The position numbers and the translations under genes are program-made. DNA of 64,000 nucleotides from Planctomycetota bacterium (GTDB lineage Bacteria; Planctomycetota; UBA1135; UBA2386), in NCBI GenBank assembly GCA_027621295.1, contig JAQCBR010000003.1, positions 16,079 to 80,078 on the forward strand, given 5' to 3'. The notes below the pieces were generated by a model, which saw nothing but the letters and a program-made list of their open reading frames with translations, was not told the origin of the DNA and did no database searches. Positions 18,133 through 27,817 of the stretch are shown one piece after another. Within the stretch, counting starts at the first letter, position 1. Every line of letters begins with the position of its first letter.

Positions 18133-18991
18133 CGACCCAGTAGCCGAACGTGTAGCGCGCGTTCACCTCGACCAGAGGATGGAAGCGCAAGCTCCCTTCG
18201 TCGTCACGCCAGCGGAACGCGTCGATCCCGAACGGACCGTGATAGCCGCACGCGGCCAGCGCCGCCGCGACGCGCCCGAACGCGGCCTCCAGCGCATCGC
18301 GCTCCTCGGCCCCGAGATCCCTGTCCCCCGCGAGGCGCGCGCCGAGGAACGCACCCTCGTCGGCGTTGGCGAGCACGACCGGCCCGCCGCGCTCCGCGAG
18401 CTGGCCGCCTTGCGCGAGTCGACCGTGCAGCGAGACGTCGAGCAGCCGCTCGACCAGAGGTTCGACCATCAACCCTCGCCCGTAGTCACCCATCGAAGCT
18501 TCGATCCACGTCCGGGCCGCCCGATCGAGCCGGGACGGCACGACGACCTTCCGCATCCTGCCGCTGAATCCGAGCGGACGCTTGAGGAGCCAGGGCCGGT
18601 CGGGCGCGGACGCGGTCAGGTGCTCGACCGTGGCCACGTCCGTCGCGAACCCAGCACCCGGCAGGACCGGGCCCAGCCCCGCGCCGAACGCCCGATGGTT
18701 GACCGCACGGAGCACGTCCTCGGCTGGCGACGGCGGCGGCTCGACGCCGCAGGCCGCGAGCGCGCGACACGCGCCCGGCGTCGGGCACCAGGCGTCACCC
18801 GTGGCGCCGGCAGGAGGCCGCCCCTGATCGATCCCGACGAACCACGGCTCCGCTCCATGCACCCGGCGGAGCACCGGCCGCAGCACGCGCGCCAGCCGTG
18901 CTGTGTGACCGCGCATCCGGTCGGAGCGCGCGTAGCGAGGGTCCGACAGCTCGAACTCGGCGTCGACGTTCAGCACGAAGGCCGCGGTCAC
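18095..18991 (-). CDS. ATP-grasp-like protein
   Basis: WLLKRPLGFSGRMRKVVV, LMVEPLVERLLDVSLHG, GYHGPFGIDAFRW, FHPLVEVNARYTFGYW; GTG start overlaps upstream stop by 4 nt. Confidence 0.65.
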   Translation of the reverse strand: MTAAFVLNVDAEFELSDPRYARSDRMRGHTARLARVLRPVLRRVHGAEPWFVGIDQGRPPAGATGDAWCPTPGACRALAACGVEPPPSPAEDVLRAVNHRAFGAGLGPVLPGAGFATDVATVEHLTASAPDRPWLLKRPLGFSGRMRKVVVPSRLDRAARTWIEASMGDYGRGLMVEPLVERLLDVSLHGRLAQGGQLAERGGPVVLANADEGAFLGARLAGDRDLGAEERDALEAAFGRVAAALAACGYHGPFGIDAFRWRDDEGSLRFHPLVEVNARYTFGYWVGVHGAEAFRLEP

Positions 18992-19809
18992 CGCTGCGCC
19001 TCGAACGCTTCGAGCGCGTCGAGGAACTCCTCGCTGAACCCAGCCCGCCGCCGGCCTTCCCGGTTCATCGGCCGGCCGCGGAAGAGGGCCGGCGTCAGCG
19101 GCGCCACGAGCGACCGCGCCCAGTCCTCGAACTCGAGCTCGGCACCGCCGAGCCGCGCGAACCACTCCGCGGCGAAGCGCACGTGCGCGATCTCGTCGGC
19201 GCCCACGGCTCGTTGGACCGACGCGCCCTTCGCATCCCCAGCCGACTCGAACCAGGCCGCGTAGCGATCCGCGTGGTCGAGGTTCGCCCCCTCGAGCCCG
19301 AGGCCGAGCAGCGCGACGAACTGCACGACCGTCTCGCAGCTCGGGACGCGCTGCCAGAACCAGTCGCGGACCGGGAAGTCCCCGACCGCATGCCCCATCT
19401 CGCGGATGCGCGCCTCGTACATCCGCATGTGCCGCAGCTCGTCCCCGCAGATCCGCAGGAGCCCTCTGCGGAACTCCTCCGGCGCATCGGGGAACGCGAG
19501 CAGCGCCCATGCCATCAGCTCCGCCGCCTGCAGCTCGTGGTGCCAGAACGTGTGGAGCAACCGCGCGCGCTTGGTCGGATCGCCGAGTTCTCCCTGGCGG
19601 ACAGAGCGCTTCGAGCGCGGCACGACCTCGAGCTCCGCAGGACGGCCGGGTGCATCGATCCGGAGCGGCACTGCGTCCGCGGCGAAGACGATCGGCGCCT
19701 CGGGCGGCCGCAGCTTGTGCGCGAGATCCGTGCTCGTGATGAACGCGAGTGCCCAGGCCTCGACGGTCTCCGGCACGGTTGCGGCAGCCTGGTTCATCGC
19801 GCGCGACAT
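18988..19809 (-). CDS. DUF455 family ferritin-like protein
   Basis: LLHTFWHHELQAAELMAWALLAFPDAPEEFRRGLLRICGDELRHMRMYEARIREMG...DFPVRDWFW...VGADEIAHVRFAAEWF; paired Glu/His motifs. Confidence 0.8.
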   Translation of the reverse strand: MSRAMNQAAATVPETVEAWALAFITSTDLAHKLRPPEAPIVFAADAVPLRIDAPGRPAELEVVPRSKRSVRQGELGDPTKRARLLHTFWHHELQAAELMAWALLAFPDAPEEFRRGLLRICGDELRHMRMYEARIREMGHAVGDFPVRDWFWQRVPSCETVVQFVALLGLGLEGANLDHADRYAAWFESAGDAKGASVQRAVGADEIAHVRFAAEWFARLGGAELEFEDWARSLVAPLTPALFRGRPMNREGRRRAGFSEEFLDALEAFEAQR

Positions 19810-19840
19810 GATGCCCGACAGCAGGCACGGGCGCCCGCGC

Positions 19841-21694
19841 TCACCGACCGATCGGGTAGAGCACGCCGTCCAACCCGAGCCGATAGCGGAGCACGTTGCG
19901 ACCCGGCACCAGGGCCAACGTCCGTCCGCGCGCATCGTCCGCGGTCGCCGGACGCCAGGTCTGCATCGCGAAGCGGACGGCGCCGGGGGCGAACGCGCCG
20001 AGCGGACGGATCCGGGTCATCGCCCCCGGCACGTGGGGCACCCCCCGAGCCGGATGCCAGCTGCCGTCGTCGCCGATCCACGCCAGCCGGAGCGCCGTCT
20101 CGCCGAGCTCCTCCGTCTCGGCCGACGCGTAGGCCCTCAGCAGCGGCTCACCTCGGGTGCCCTCGGGCGGGTCCGACCAGGCAGCTCGCGCCGCGGCGTT
20201 GGGAATGCCCTGGTCGGCGACCACCTCGATCTCGAGGTAGGAGGCGACGCCGAGTTCGACCGTGTGCTCGACGCGACCGGGCGGGGCGGGAACCTCGAGG
20301 TCGAACGCGGCGATCCGCGTGTCCGTCTCGAACCACGCCCGCCCGACCTCGAAGCCGTCGCCCAGGACTTCGAGCCGGCAGGGTCCCGGCGGGAGCAGGA
20401 TTTCGCCCGAGGGAGGCAGCACGCAGAAACCCGAGCCGACGTCCGCGAGGCCGAGCGGCGCGTGGAGGAGGCCGTCCGGCCGTCGCACGCGAACCAGCGT
20501 CTCGGCAGGCCGACCACCCAGCGGTCGACGCACGTCGAGCCGGACCAGCGTGCCGTCCCGCGCGACCTCCGCGAAGTCGAGGCGGATGGCCTGACGCGCC
20601 GGCGACGACCTGACCCGGTAGCGCTGCTCGACGACGCGACCGGCGCGCGACGCAGCGACGACGACCAGCGCGCCGGGTGCCACGAAGATCGCAGTGGACG
20701 CCGTCTGCTCGACCGACTGGCGCTGGTCGAACTCGCCGACGGTCGGGATCGGCGTGCGGCCCGGGAACGCCGCGCCGACCCGGTCGGCCTGGTCCGGCGC
20801 GAAGACACGGAACGCGATCTTGTCCGCGACCTGCGGGCTGCCGTCCCCTCCGACGACGTCCACATCGATCCGGACACTCGCAACCTCGAGCCGGATCGGA
20901 CCGAGTCCTGCGTCGATCTCGACCAGCGCGTCGGGAGCGTCTTCGCGAAATCCGAGCGGGATCGTGTCAGGCTCGTACTCGACCTCGTAGCGACCGGCGC
21001 GCATCCCGAGCGCGACGAACCGCCCGTCCTCGTCGGTCCGCAGGTCTGCGTCCGAGCCGCCGACGAGCCAGTCCGGCGCGTCCCGCTCGGGGCCTTCCAT
21101 CCACACGAGAGCCACCGGGAAGTCCGGGAACGGAGCGGCGTCCGGACCGAGGACCCGTCCCTCGATGCGGAGATGATCGCGATCGAGAGTGAGTTCGACC
21201 GACTCGACCTGCCCCGCGCGCGGCAGCAGCACGGGCCTCGGCTCGGCGAAACCGTGTTCGGCGTGGTGCCCGGCGAGCGCCAGCTCCTCCGCGGCGTCGA
21301 AGAGCCCATCTTCCCGTCCGAACGAGAACCGCCCCTGCGGGTCAGCGCGCGTGAAGCCGATCCGGCGCTCGAGTCCTCGGTCGAGCAGATAGACGAGCGC
21401 ACGTGGCACCGGCAGTCCCGCGCGGCCGCGCACGACTCCGGTGATGCCGCCACCTGCAGCGCGGACCCTCTCGACGAGGTCGTCCGTCGCGGCGGGCGCG
21501 AGCACGCGCGGCACCGCGGTCACCGCCCCGTCGGGGGTCACGTCGGTGTCCATCGACGGGGCGGCGGCTCCCGTAGGCACCTCCACGTTCGACAACGGCC
21601 CACCTTCGTCTCCCGACCCCGCGGCGAGTCCGGCGAGCGCGAGGGCCGCAGCGAGTGCTGCACACCAAGCCAGGAAACGCGCGCCACGACCCAT
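19841..21694 (-). CDS. Secreted protein with carboxypeptidase-regulatory-like domains
   Basis: N-terminal signal/anchor MGRGARFLAWCAALAAALALAGLAAG; GITGVVRGRAGLPVPRALVYLLD...TRADPQGRFSFG, LRIEGRVLGPDAAPFPDFPVAL...LRTDEDGRFVALGMRAGRYEVE. Confidence 0.75.
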   Translation of the reverse strand: MGRGARFLAWCAALAAALALAGLAAGSGDEGGPLSNVEVPTGAAAPSMDTDVTPDGAVTAVPRVLAPAATDDLVERVRAAGGGITGVVRGRAGLPVPRALVYLLDRGLERRIGFTRADPQGRFSFGREDGLFDAAEELALAGHHAEHGFAEPRPVLLPRAGQVESVELTLDRDHLRIEGRVLGPDAAPFPDFPVALVWMEGPERDAPDWLVGGSDADLRTDEDGRFVALGMRAGRYEVEYEPDTIPLGFREDAPDALVEIDAGLGPIRLEVASVRIDVDVVGGDGSPQVADKIAFRVFAPDQADRVGAAFPGRTPIPTVGEFDQRQSVEQTASTAIFVAPGALVVVAASRAGRVVEQRYRVRSSPARQAIRLDFAEVARDGTLVRLDVRRPLGGRPAETLVRVRRPDGLLHAPLGLADVGSGFCVLPPSGEILLPPGPCRLEVLGDGFEVGRAWFETDTRIAAFDLEVPAPPGRVEHTVELGVASYLEIEVVADQGIPNAAARAAWSDPPEGTRGEPLLRAYASAETEELGETALRLAWIGDDGSWHPARGVPHVPGAMTRIRPLGAFAPGAVRFAMQTWRPATADDARGRTLALVPGRNVLRYRLGLDGVLYPIGR

Positions 21695-21802
21695 CGGACC
21701 GAAGTCTATCTCGCCCGGCAGATCGCCGACGGAAGGCGTTCCAACGGTGCGATGGCTGCGTAGCATCCCGACCATGCGACGGACGGCGATCCAGGGAGAC
21801 GC

Positions 21803-23578
21803 GTGGCCGACTTCCTGATCGTGATGGGAGCGGGCCCCGAGCCCGCGCGCCTCTTCGAGGCCGGTCTGCGCGTGGCCGCGGGCCAGGGCTTCGGCGCTCC
21901 GGTCCAGACCGTGGTCCGGTCCGGGGTGCGCGTCGCGACGTTCGCCCGACGCGCGTCACCCCGCGCGCCCGAGATCGTCGAGGAAGGCCCGCGCTGGGCG
22001 CTGGTGTCGGGCACCTGCCTCGTCCCCGATGCCGCCCGTTCCGTAATCGACGAGGGCGTCGAGGCCGTGGCCGCGCGGGCCGACGGAGCCTTCGCGCTGG
22101 CGGCCGGCGACGAGCGGACCGCCGAGCTCGCCACCGATCCGATCGGCACACACCACGTCCACGTGCGGGTCGGCGACGGCGCCTCGGCCTTCGCGAGCTC
22201 GGCGCTCTGGCTGGCCGCGCTGGGCGACTCACCGCTCGACGCCACGGCCTGCGAGGAGTTCCTCGCCACCGGCGTGATCTACGAGGACCGGACCCCGTGG
22301 CAGGCGGTGCGCGCACTCGCCGCGGCGACGCGCTTCGCGCTCGGTGCCAGCGGCGCACGACCCGTCGCGCGGACGTGGCAGCCGGAGGACCTGGAGCCCG
22401 GCTCGATCCGCGGCACCGAGGCTGTCGACGCGTTCGGAGCGGTGATGCTGGACGTCGGGGCCCGGCTGGGCGACGCCGTCGAACGGCCGGTCGCCGACCT
22501 GACTGCGGGCTGGGACTCGCGCCTGCTCTGCGGCTTCCTGATGCGCGCCGGGCTGCCGATCGAGACGACGGTCACCGGCCCGGCCGACGGCGCCGACGTC
22601 CTGCTGTCCGGCCGCATCGCACGCGAGCTCGGACTCCGACACCTCGTCCTGCCGCTCGGCGCGCCACCGACGGCCGATGAGGTCCTCGACGCCGTCGAGC
22701 TGACCGACGGGCTGGTCAACGCGATCGGATACGCGCGCATCCTCCGGGTGCACCGGGAGCTGAGCGGGCGTTTCGGTGCGTCGCTGAACGGCTCGTTCGG
22801 CGAAGTCGCACGCGGCTACTGGTGGGAGATCCTGCGGCCGTCCCCGGACGCGGTCGGTCCTCTCGACCCCGCCGCGATCAGCCGCGCACGCTACGCGGCC
22901 GGCGCGCCCGATCTCGCGCTGTTCGGACCCGAGGCACGCCCGTCCCCGGTCGAGCACTTCACGGATCTGGTGGCCCGGACGGACCGCGCTGTCACCGGAG
23001 ACGTGCCGATGTCGTTCCGGCTCGACCACACCTATCTCCGACTCCGGATGCGCTCCTGGCACGGCCGGATCGCGAGCAGCACCGATCGCCTGTGGCCCTG
23101 CCTGTCGCCGCTGGCGTCGCGCGCGGCGCTCGAAGTCCTGCTACGGACGCCCGCCCACGAGCGCGTCGGCAACCGGTTCGCGCGGCAGGTGCTCGCGCGC
23201 TTCGCGCCGCGCCTCGCGGCTCTTCCCCTCGAGAGTGGAGGACCAGCACTGCCGCGGACGGTCGCGAACGCATGGCGGTTCGCGCCCGAGGCGCTCGGTT
23301 TCACGCGCCGCGCGTTCAAGAAGCTGACCGGCCAGCGGACCTACGCGCGGACTCTCGAGGAGACGTCCGCCCCCCGCCTCGCGCTCCTCGCGGACGAACG
23401 GATCGCCGACCGGCTCCGACCGGAAGTCATGGCGCTCGGGGACCACGTGGACCGGGATCGACTCGCCGGCGTGCTGACCGCGATGCGCGCTCCCGCATGG
23501 CAGCACGACCTCGCGTTCGGCAACCTGCTCGCGCTCGAGCTCGCGCTCGATCGAGCCCGCGCGCTGCGCCGCGGCTGA
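21803..23578 (+). CDS. Asparagine synthetase-like protein lacking the N-terminal nucleophilic Cys
   Basis: ATDPIGTHHVHVRV, DLTAGWDSRLLCGFLMRAGLPIETTVTG, ARELGLRHLVLPL, FGASLNGSFGEVARGYWW; N-terminus VADFLIVMGAG instead of MCG. Confidence 0.75.
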   Translation: MADFLIVMGAGPEPARLFEAGLRVAAGQGFGAPVQTVVRSGVRVATFARRASPRAPEIVEEGPRWALVSGTCLVPDAARSVIDEGVEAVAARADGAFALAAGDERTAELATDPIGTHHVHVRVGDGASAFASSALWLAALGDSPLDATACEEFLATGVIYEDRTPWQAVRALAAATRFALGASGARPVARTWQPEDLEPGSIRGTEAVDAFGAVMLDVGARLGDAVERPVADLTAGWDSRLLCGFLMRAGLPIETTVTGPADGADVLLSGRIARELGLRHLVLPLGAPPTADEVLDAVELTDGLVNAIGYARILRVHRELSGRFGASLNGSFGEVARGYWWEILRPSPDAVGPLDPAAISRARYAAGAPDLALFGPEARPSPVEHFTDLVARTDRAVTGDVPMSFRLDHTYLRLRMRSWHGRIASSTDRLWPCLSPLASRAALEVLLRTPAHERVGNRFARQVLARFAPRLAALPLESGGPALPRTVANAWRFAPEALGFTRRAFKKLTGQRTYARTLEETSAPRLALLADERIADRLRPEVMALGDHVDRDRLAGVLTAMRAPAWQHDLAFGNLLALELALDRARALRRG

Positions 23579-23628
23579 ACGCAGCCGCTCCTGAGCACGC
23601 GGGAACGGATCAGGTATCCTCCGCGCCC

Positions 23629-26600
23629 ATGCGCGTCGCACCCGTGTCCCGCTCGCTCGCTGTCCTGCTGACCGTCGCGCTCGTCGGGGCCGCTCCCGCA
23701 GCCGGCCAGGACATGGCGACCACGCGGCAGTCGGAGCCGACGCTGCGCCGCGAGCTGCGTCATCAGGAGCTGCTGGACGCGTACAAGACGCTGACGGCCG
23801 ACGATGCGGTCGCGGCCGAAGCCGCCGGGCGCCTAGCCGCGATCAGCCTCGAAGTGCAGGCGCTGGCGCGTGCCGGATCGCTCGACGACCTCCGCAAGCT
23901 CGATCCGAAGGCGCGTGTCGCGCAGGTCGCGGGCGCGGCCGAACGCACCGCGCAGGAGCATCTGGCGGTGTCCGGCTGGCTATTCCTCGTCGGCGCCAAA
24001 GCGGAGGCCGAGGACGCGCTCGCCAGCGCGCGCACGCTCGATCCGGGCCTGAAGGCGGCGACCGACGACGCGCTCGCGGCCGCACGCGGACAGGGTGTCC
24101 CGAAGGGCGGCTACCACCGATACCGCGGCCAGTTCCTGCCGCTCGACGTCCGGGACCGCGCCCGCACGATCGACCTCGCCCTCGAGGCGATCGCAGGCCT
24201 TGGCCTCGACGCAGTCCGCCTCCCGTTCCAACCCTCGACCGAGGAGACGGACCTGGAGCGCTTCGTCGCGCTCGGCGGCGCGGGCCACGACGCGCTCCGC
24301 GCGGCCGCCGCATCCATCCGCGAGGCGCTCGCGCCCGACTACGACGAGGTGCGCGGCTGGCTCGCTTCCTACGCACGGAGCGAACGGCAGCGGACCGCGG
24401 TCCTCACCGCCTACGAGGCGCTCCGCGCGCCGCGCGGCGAGCTGCTCCAGCTGATCGGCAGGTACGACAAGCCCGAGCAGGGACAGGTCGACGCACAGCG
24501 TGCGGCGCTCGAGGACCTCTACGAGACCTACGAGCGGGAGGTCGAGCGCGATCGGGCCGCACTTGCCCGCCTCTCCGCGGAATCGGCGCACGCACTCCTG
24601 CTCCGCGTCACTGCGCTCGAGGCCGCGCTGAGCGCCGCCGACACCTGCCTCGTCCGCGAGACCGGCAAGGGCCTGGGGCCCCACCCCTACAGCCGCCCGG
24701 CGGACGCAGCGACGAGCGAGCAGCGCCACCTGCCGGGACGCGAGCAGTCCGGTCTCGAGGACGTGCTCTGGCTGCTGCTCAAGCTACGCGCCCACCAGGT
24801 CGGCGACGTGCTCGGACGGGGCGCGGACCTGATGCGCGTCCAGCAGCAGATGACGCCCTGGGAGCGGTGGCTCGTCGAGGAACAGCTCGCCGAGGCGATC
24901 GACATCTACAACGGCCAGGCCTCGTTCAGCCTGGATGCGACCGAGTGGCAGTTCGTCGACGTGCTCAACCGCTACCGCCGCGTGCTCGGCCTCCAGCCGT
25001 TCGAGGTCGAGGAGCGGATGAACGCCGCTTCGCGGAAGCACAGCCAGGAGATGGTCGACCTCGGCTACTTCGGCCACATCTCGCCGGTCGCCCGCAACCG
25101 CGGGCCCTCCGACCGCGTCCGGCTCGAGGGCTACGGCGGTGGTGTCGGCGAGAACTGCCTGGGCGGCAGCGTCGACGGTCGTGGAGCGTTCGAGGGCTGG
25201 TACCACTCCCCCGGACACCACCGCGGCATGGTCTCGCGGAGCCCACACCTCGGCGTCGGCGCTGCCCGCAGCCACAGCATGTGGACGATGGTGATGGGCG
25301 GCGGCGACGTGGGATGGAGGAGCCTGCACGCGGACCTCCCGCCCGAACGCGCCGGAGCCTGCCGCGACGCCGTGGCCGCGTGGGCCAAGGTCCTGCAGAT
25401 CGCGTCGCCGAGCCCGAAGGATCTCGAGCGCGCAGCTCTCGGACGGGCGGACGTGGACGCGCTGTTCCCGGACGTGCTGCCCTTCGTCGCCCGCCTCGCT
25501 TTCGAAGCAGCGACGAACGAGCGCCACGGATGGCACGAGGCGGCACCCGCACTCCTCGCCTACGTGGTCGATGCCGACGTCCCGGTGGCGTGGCGACCCC
25601 TCCAGGTCGCGTCTGTCGCGGCCGCGATCGACATCCTCCACCTCGGCGGAACGACCGAGGTCCGGAGGCGCGCGCTCGAGCTCGTGGCCCCTCTCACCGG
25701 CAACACGTTCGGCTACTCCCCCGAGGCCGGCCCGAGCGCCCGCCTCGACGCCACGCTGCAGATCCGCGCGCACTGGGAGGACGACGCGCAGTGGAACTAC
25801 CGGCGCACGGAGCCCGCTCCCGAGGTCGTCGCACTCCCCGGCCGCAGCGATGGACCGAGTGCCAAGGCCAAGCTCCGGGTGCTCGCCAAGCCGGAGCGCC
25901 TGAAGCTCGCCCGCGCCAACGGCGGCGGCTCGGACACCGAGCGCGCGATCGAGCTGGGCCTCGACTTCCTCGCCCGCGCGCAGGATCCGGACGGTGCTTG
26001 GCGGGCGCGGGCCTTCGTCCTCAACCACCGCGACTTCGACGCGCGGAACGCCGGCATGGGCAACGCCGAGTGGGACATCGCGATGACCGGCCTGTCCGTG
26101 CTGGCCTTCGTGTCCTCCGGCCATACCCCGGACCAGGGCGATCACCAGGAGGTCGTGCGCCGCGGCGTGGAGTGGCTGAAGGCACGCGTCATCGACTACG
26201 GCAAGTTCGAGACCGTGTCGGGTCACTACATGTACGGCCATGCGATCGCGACGCAGGCTCTCTGCGAGGCCTTCGCCTACACCGACGACCCGTCGCTGGG
26301 CGCCGCCGCCCAGCTCGCGCTCGACTACATCGCGTTCTCCCAGGACCCGAACGGCGGCGGCTGGCGGTACGACGCGCGCCAGGCGGGCGACACCTCGGTC
26401 GTCGGCTGGGTGGTGATGGCGCTGAACGCCGGCTTCAAGGCCAACCTCCAGGTGGTCGGCTTCCGCGATGCGATCCGCTTCCTCGATGCGGTGACGATGT
26501 CGGGCTACTACCAGGTCGGCTACACGCACCGCCCGGGCCTCGCCCCCGAGAACCTGCGCCTGACGGCGGCAGGAATGACGAGCCGCCTCTTCCTCGGGCA

Positions 26601-27813
26601 GGAGGCCCACGAGGCGAAGATCGCGATGCCGGCGTGGCGCCTCATCGAGCAAGTGCCGACCAAGCACAACCCCGACTTCTACTACTGGTACTACGGAACG
26701 CTCTCGCTGTTCCAGGTCGGTGGCCAGCACTGGAAGACCTGGAACAAGGCGCTGAAGGAGTCGCTGCTCGAGCTCCAGGAGACCAACCGCGGCTCGGCTT
26801 ACGCCGGGTCGTGGCCCCCCGACCGCGCGTACGGCGGACAGGGCGGTCGCATCTACCAGACGGCGCTCGGCATCCTGATGCTGACGACCTACTACCGCTA
26901 CGACCGCGCGCCGAAGATCAAGGTCTACCCGTTCACCGGCAACCTCCGGGAGCACACCGCTCCGTTCCTCGCGACGCTGCGCAACGAGAAGGACCCGCAG
27001 ACCCAGGCACTCGTGCTGCAGAAGCTCGTCGACGAGATCGGCCCTTCCCTGGTACCGGTCATCGCCGAGACCGCAGCCGACCCGAAGGAACCGAAGGAGC
27101 TGCGCGAGATGCTGGCGCGCGCGCTGGTCACGATCTCCGAGCCGCGCCACGAGGCGCTGATCCTCCCGCTGCTCGGCAGCGACAACGGCGTCGTCGCCGC
27201 CAACGCAGCGCGCGCGATCGCCGAGAACGGCAGCGACACCGCCGCCCAGGCGATGATCGCCGCGCTGAACCACGGCAACCGGAACGTGCGGATCTTCGCG
27301 GCCCGCGCGCTCGGCCGCCTCGGCATCCACGAGGCGGCCCTCGCACTCAGCACCCGCGCGGACGCCGAGGGTGACAACGGCGTGAAGAACGAGCTCGCTG
27401 CGGCGCTCCGCATGCTCGCGACGCGCGACAGCCTCAGCAAGCTCGTCGACCGCGCGCTGCCCAAGGGAGAGCAGGGACGTCTCGCCGTCTACGAGGGCCT
27501 CGACCTGCTCCACGGCGACGGCATCGCTGACCGGCTGGTCGCGCTGGAGAGCGCAGAGGAAGACCTGTTCGACAAGGCCGTGGGCGCGATCGAGGAGCAC
27601 CGCGGCGGCGCGCTCGTGCCGCTGCTCGTCGTGATGCTCGAGTCCGACTCGATCGAGAACCGACAGGTGGCGATCAAATACCTGCAGGCGATCACCCGCC
27701 ACACCCACGGCTTCAAGCCGGAGGACAGCCAAGGGGACCGGAAGAAGGCCGTGAAGGAGTGGGAACGCTGGTGGAAGCAGGCCGGCGGCGGCTACGCGGA
27801 AGAGAAGCGCTGA
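23629..27813 (+). CDS. Large secreted multidomain protein: CAP/SCP domain + terpenoid-cyclase/prenyltransferase-like repeats + HEAT repeats
   Basis: Signal SLAVLLTVALVGAAPAAG; CAP: NAASRKHSQEMVDLGYFGHISP...GENCLGGS...GWYHSPGHHRGMVSRSPHLGVG; repeats: GLDFLARAQDPDGAWRARAF, YIAFSQDPNGGGWRYD; HEAT: LARALVTISEPRHEALILPLLGSDNGVVAANAARAIAENG. Confidence 0.85.
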   Translation: MRVAPVSRSLAVLLTVALVGAAPAAGQDMATTRQSEPTLRRELRHQELLDAYKTLTADDAVAAEAAGRLAAISLEVQALARAGSLDDLRKLDPKARVAQVAGAAERTAQEHLAVSGWLFLVGAKAEAEDALASARTLDPGLKAATDDALAAARGQGVPKGGYHRYRGQFLPLDVRDRARTIDLALEAIAGLGLDAVRLPFQPSTEETDLERFVALGGAGHDALRAAAASIREALAPDYDEVRGWLASYARSERQRTAVLTAYEALRAPRGELLQLIGRYDKPEQGQVDAQRAALEDLYETYEREVERDRAALARLSAESAHALLLRVTALEAALSAADTCLVRETGKGLGPHPYSRPADAATSEQRHLPGREQSGLEDVLWLLLKLRAHQVGDVLGRGADLMRVQQQMTPWERWLVEEQLAEAIDIYNGQASFSLDATEWQFVDVLNRYRRVLGLQPFEVEERMNAASRKHSQEMVDLGYFGHISPVARNRGPSDRVRLEGYGGGVGENCLGGSVDGRGAFEGWYHSPGHHRGMVSRSPHLGVGAARSHSMWTMVMGGGDVGWRSLHADLPPERAGACRDAVAAWAKVLQIASPSPKDLERAALGRADVDALFPDVLPFVARLAFEAATNERHGWHEAAPALLAYVVDADVPVAWRPLQVASVAAAIDILHLGGTTEVRRRALELVAPLTGNTFGYSPEAGPSARLDATLQIRAHWEDDAQWNYRRTEPAPEVVALPGRSDGPSAKAKLRVLAKPERLKLARANGGGSDTERAIELGLDFLARAQDPDGAWRARAFVLNHRDFDARNAGMGNAEWDIAMTGLSVLAFVSSGHTPDQGDHQEVVRRGVEWLKARVIDYGKFETVSGHYMYGHAIATQALCEAFAYTDDPSLGAAAQLALDYIAFSQDPNGGGWRYDARQAGDTSVVGWVVMALNAGFKANLQVVGFRDAIRFLDAVTMSGYYQVGYTHRPGLAPENLRLTAAGMTSRLFLGQEAHEAKIAMPAWRLIEQVPTKHNPDFYYWYYGTLSLFQVGGQHWKTWNKALKESLLELQETNRGSAYAGSWPPDRAYGGQGGRIYQTALGILMLTTYYRYDRAPKIKVYPFTGNLREHTAPFLATLRNEKDPQTQALVLQKLVDEIGPSLVPVIAETAADPKEPKELREMLARALVTISEPRHEALILPLLGSDNGVVAANAARAIAENGSDTAAQAMIAALNHGNRNVRIFAARALGRLGIHEAALALSTRADAEGDNGVKNELAAALRMLATRDSLSKLVDRALPKGEQGRLAVYEGLDLLHGDGIADRLVALESAEEDLFDKAVGAIEEHRGGALVPLLVVMLESDSIENRQVAIKYLQAITRHTHGFKPEDSQGDRKKAVKEWERWWKQAGGGYAEEKR

Positions 27814-27817
27814 CCCG

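Noticed and set aside
22822-23628. 5' extension of the 22822-27813 ORF
   Set aside because: Overlaps the asparagine-synthetase-like gene in another frame; signal peptide at 23629 (MRVAPVSRSLAVLLTVALVGAAPAAG) marks the likely real start.
24784-27732. 982-aa ORF on the minus strand opposite the CAP/HEAT gene
   Set aside because: Antisense shadow ORF of a high-GC gene; sequence is low-complexity V/R/A/L-rich, no signal or domain, and the + strand frame has clear domains.
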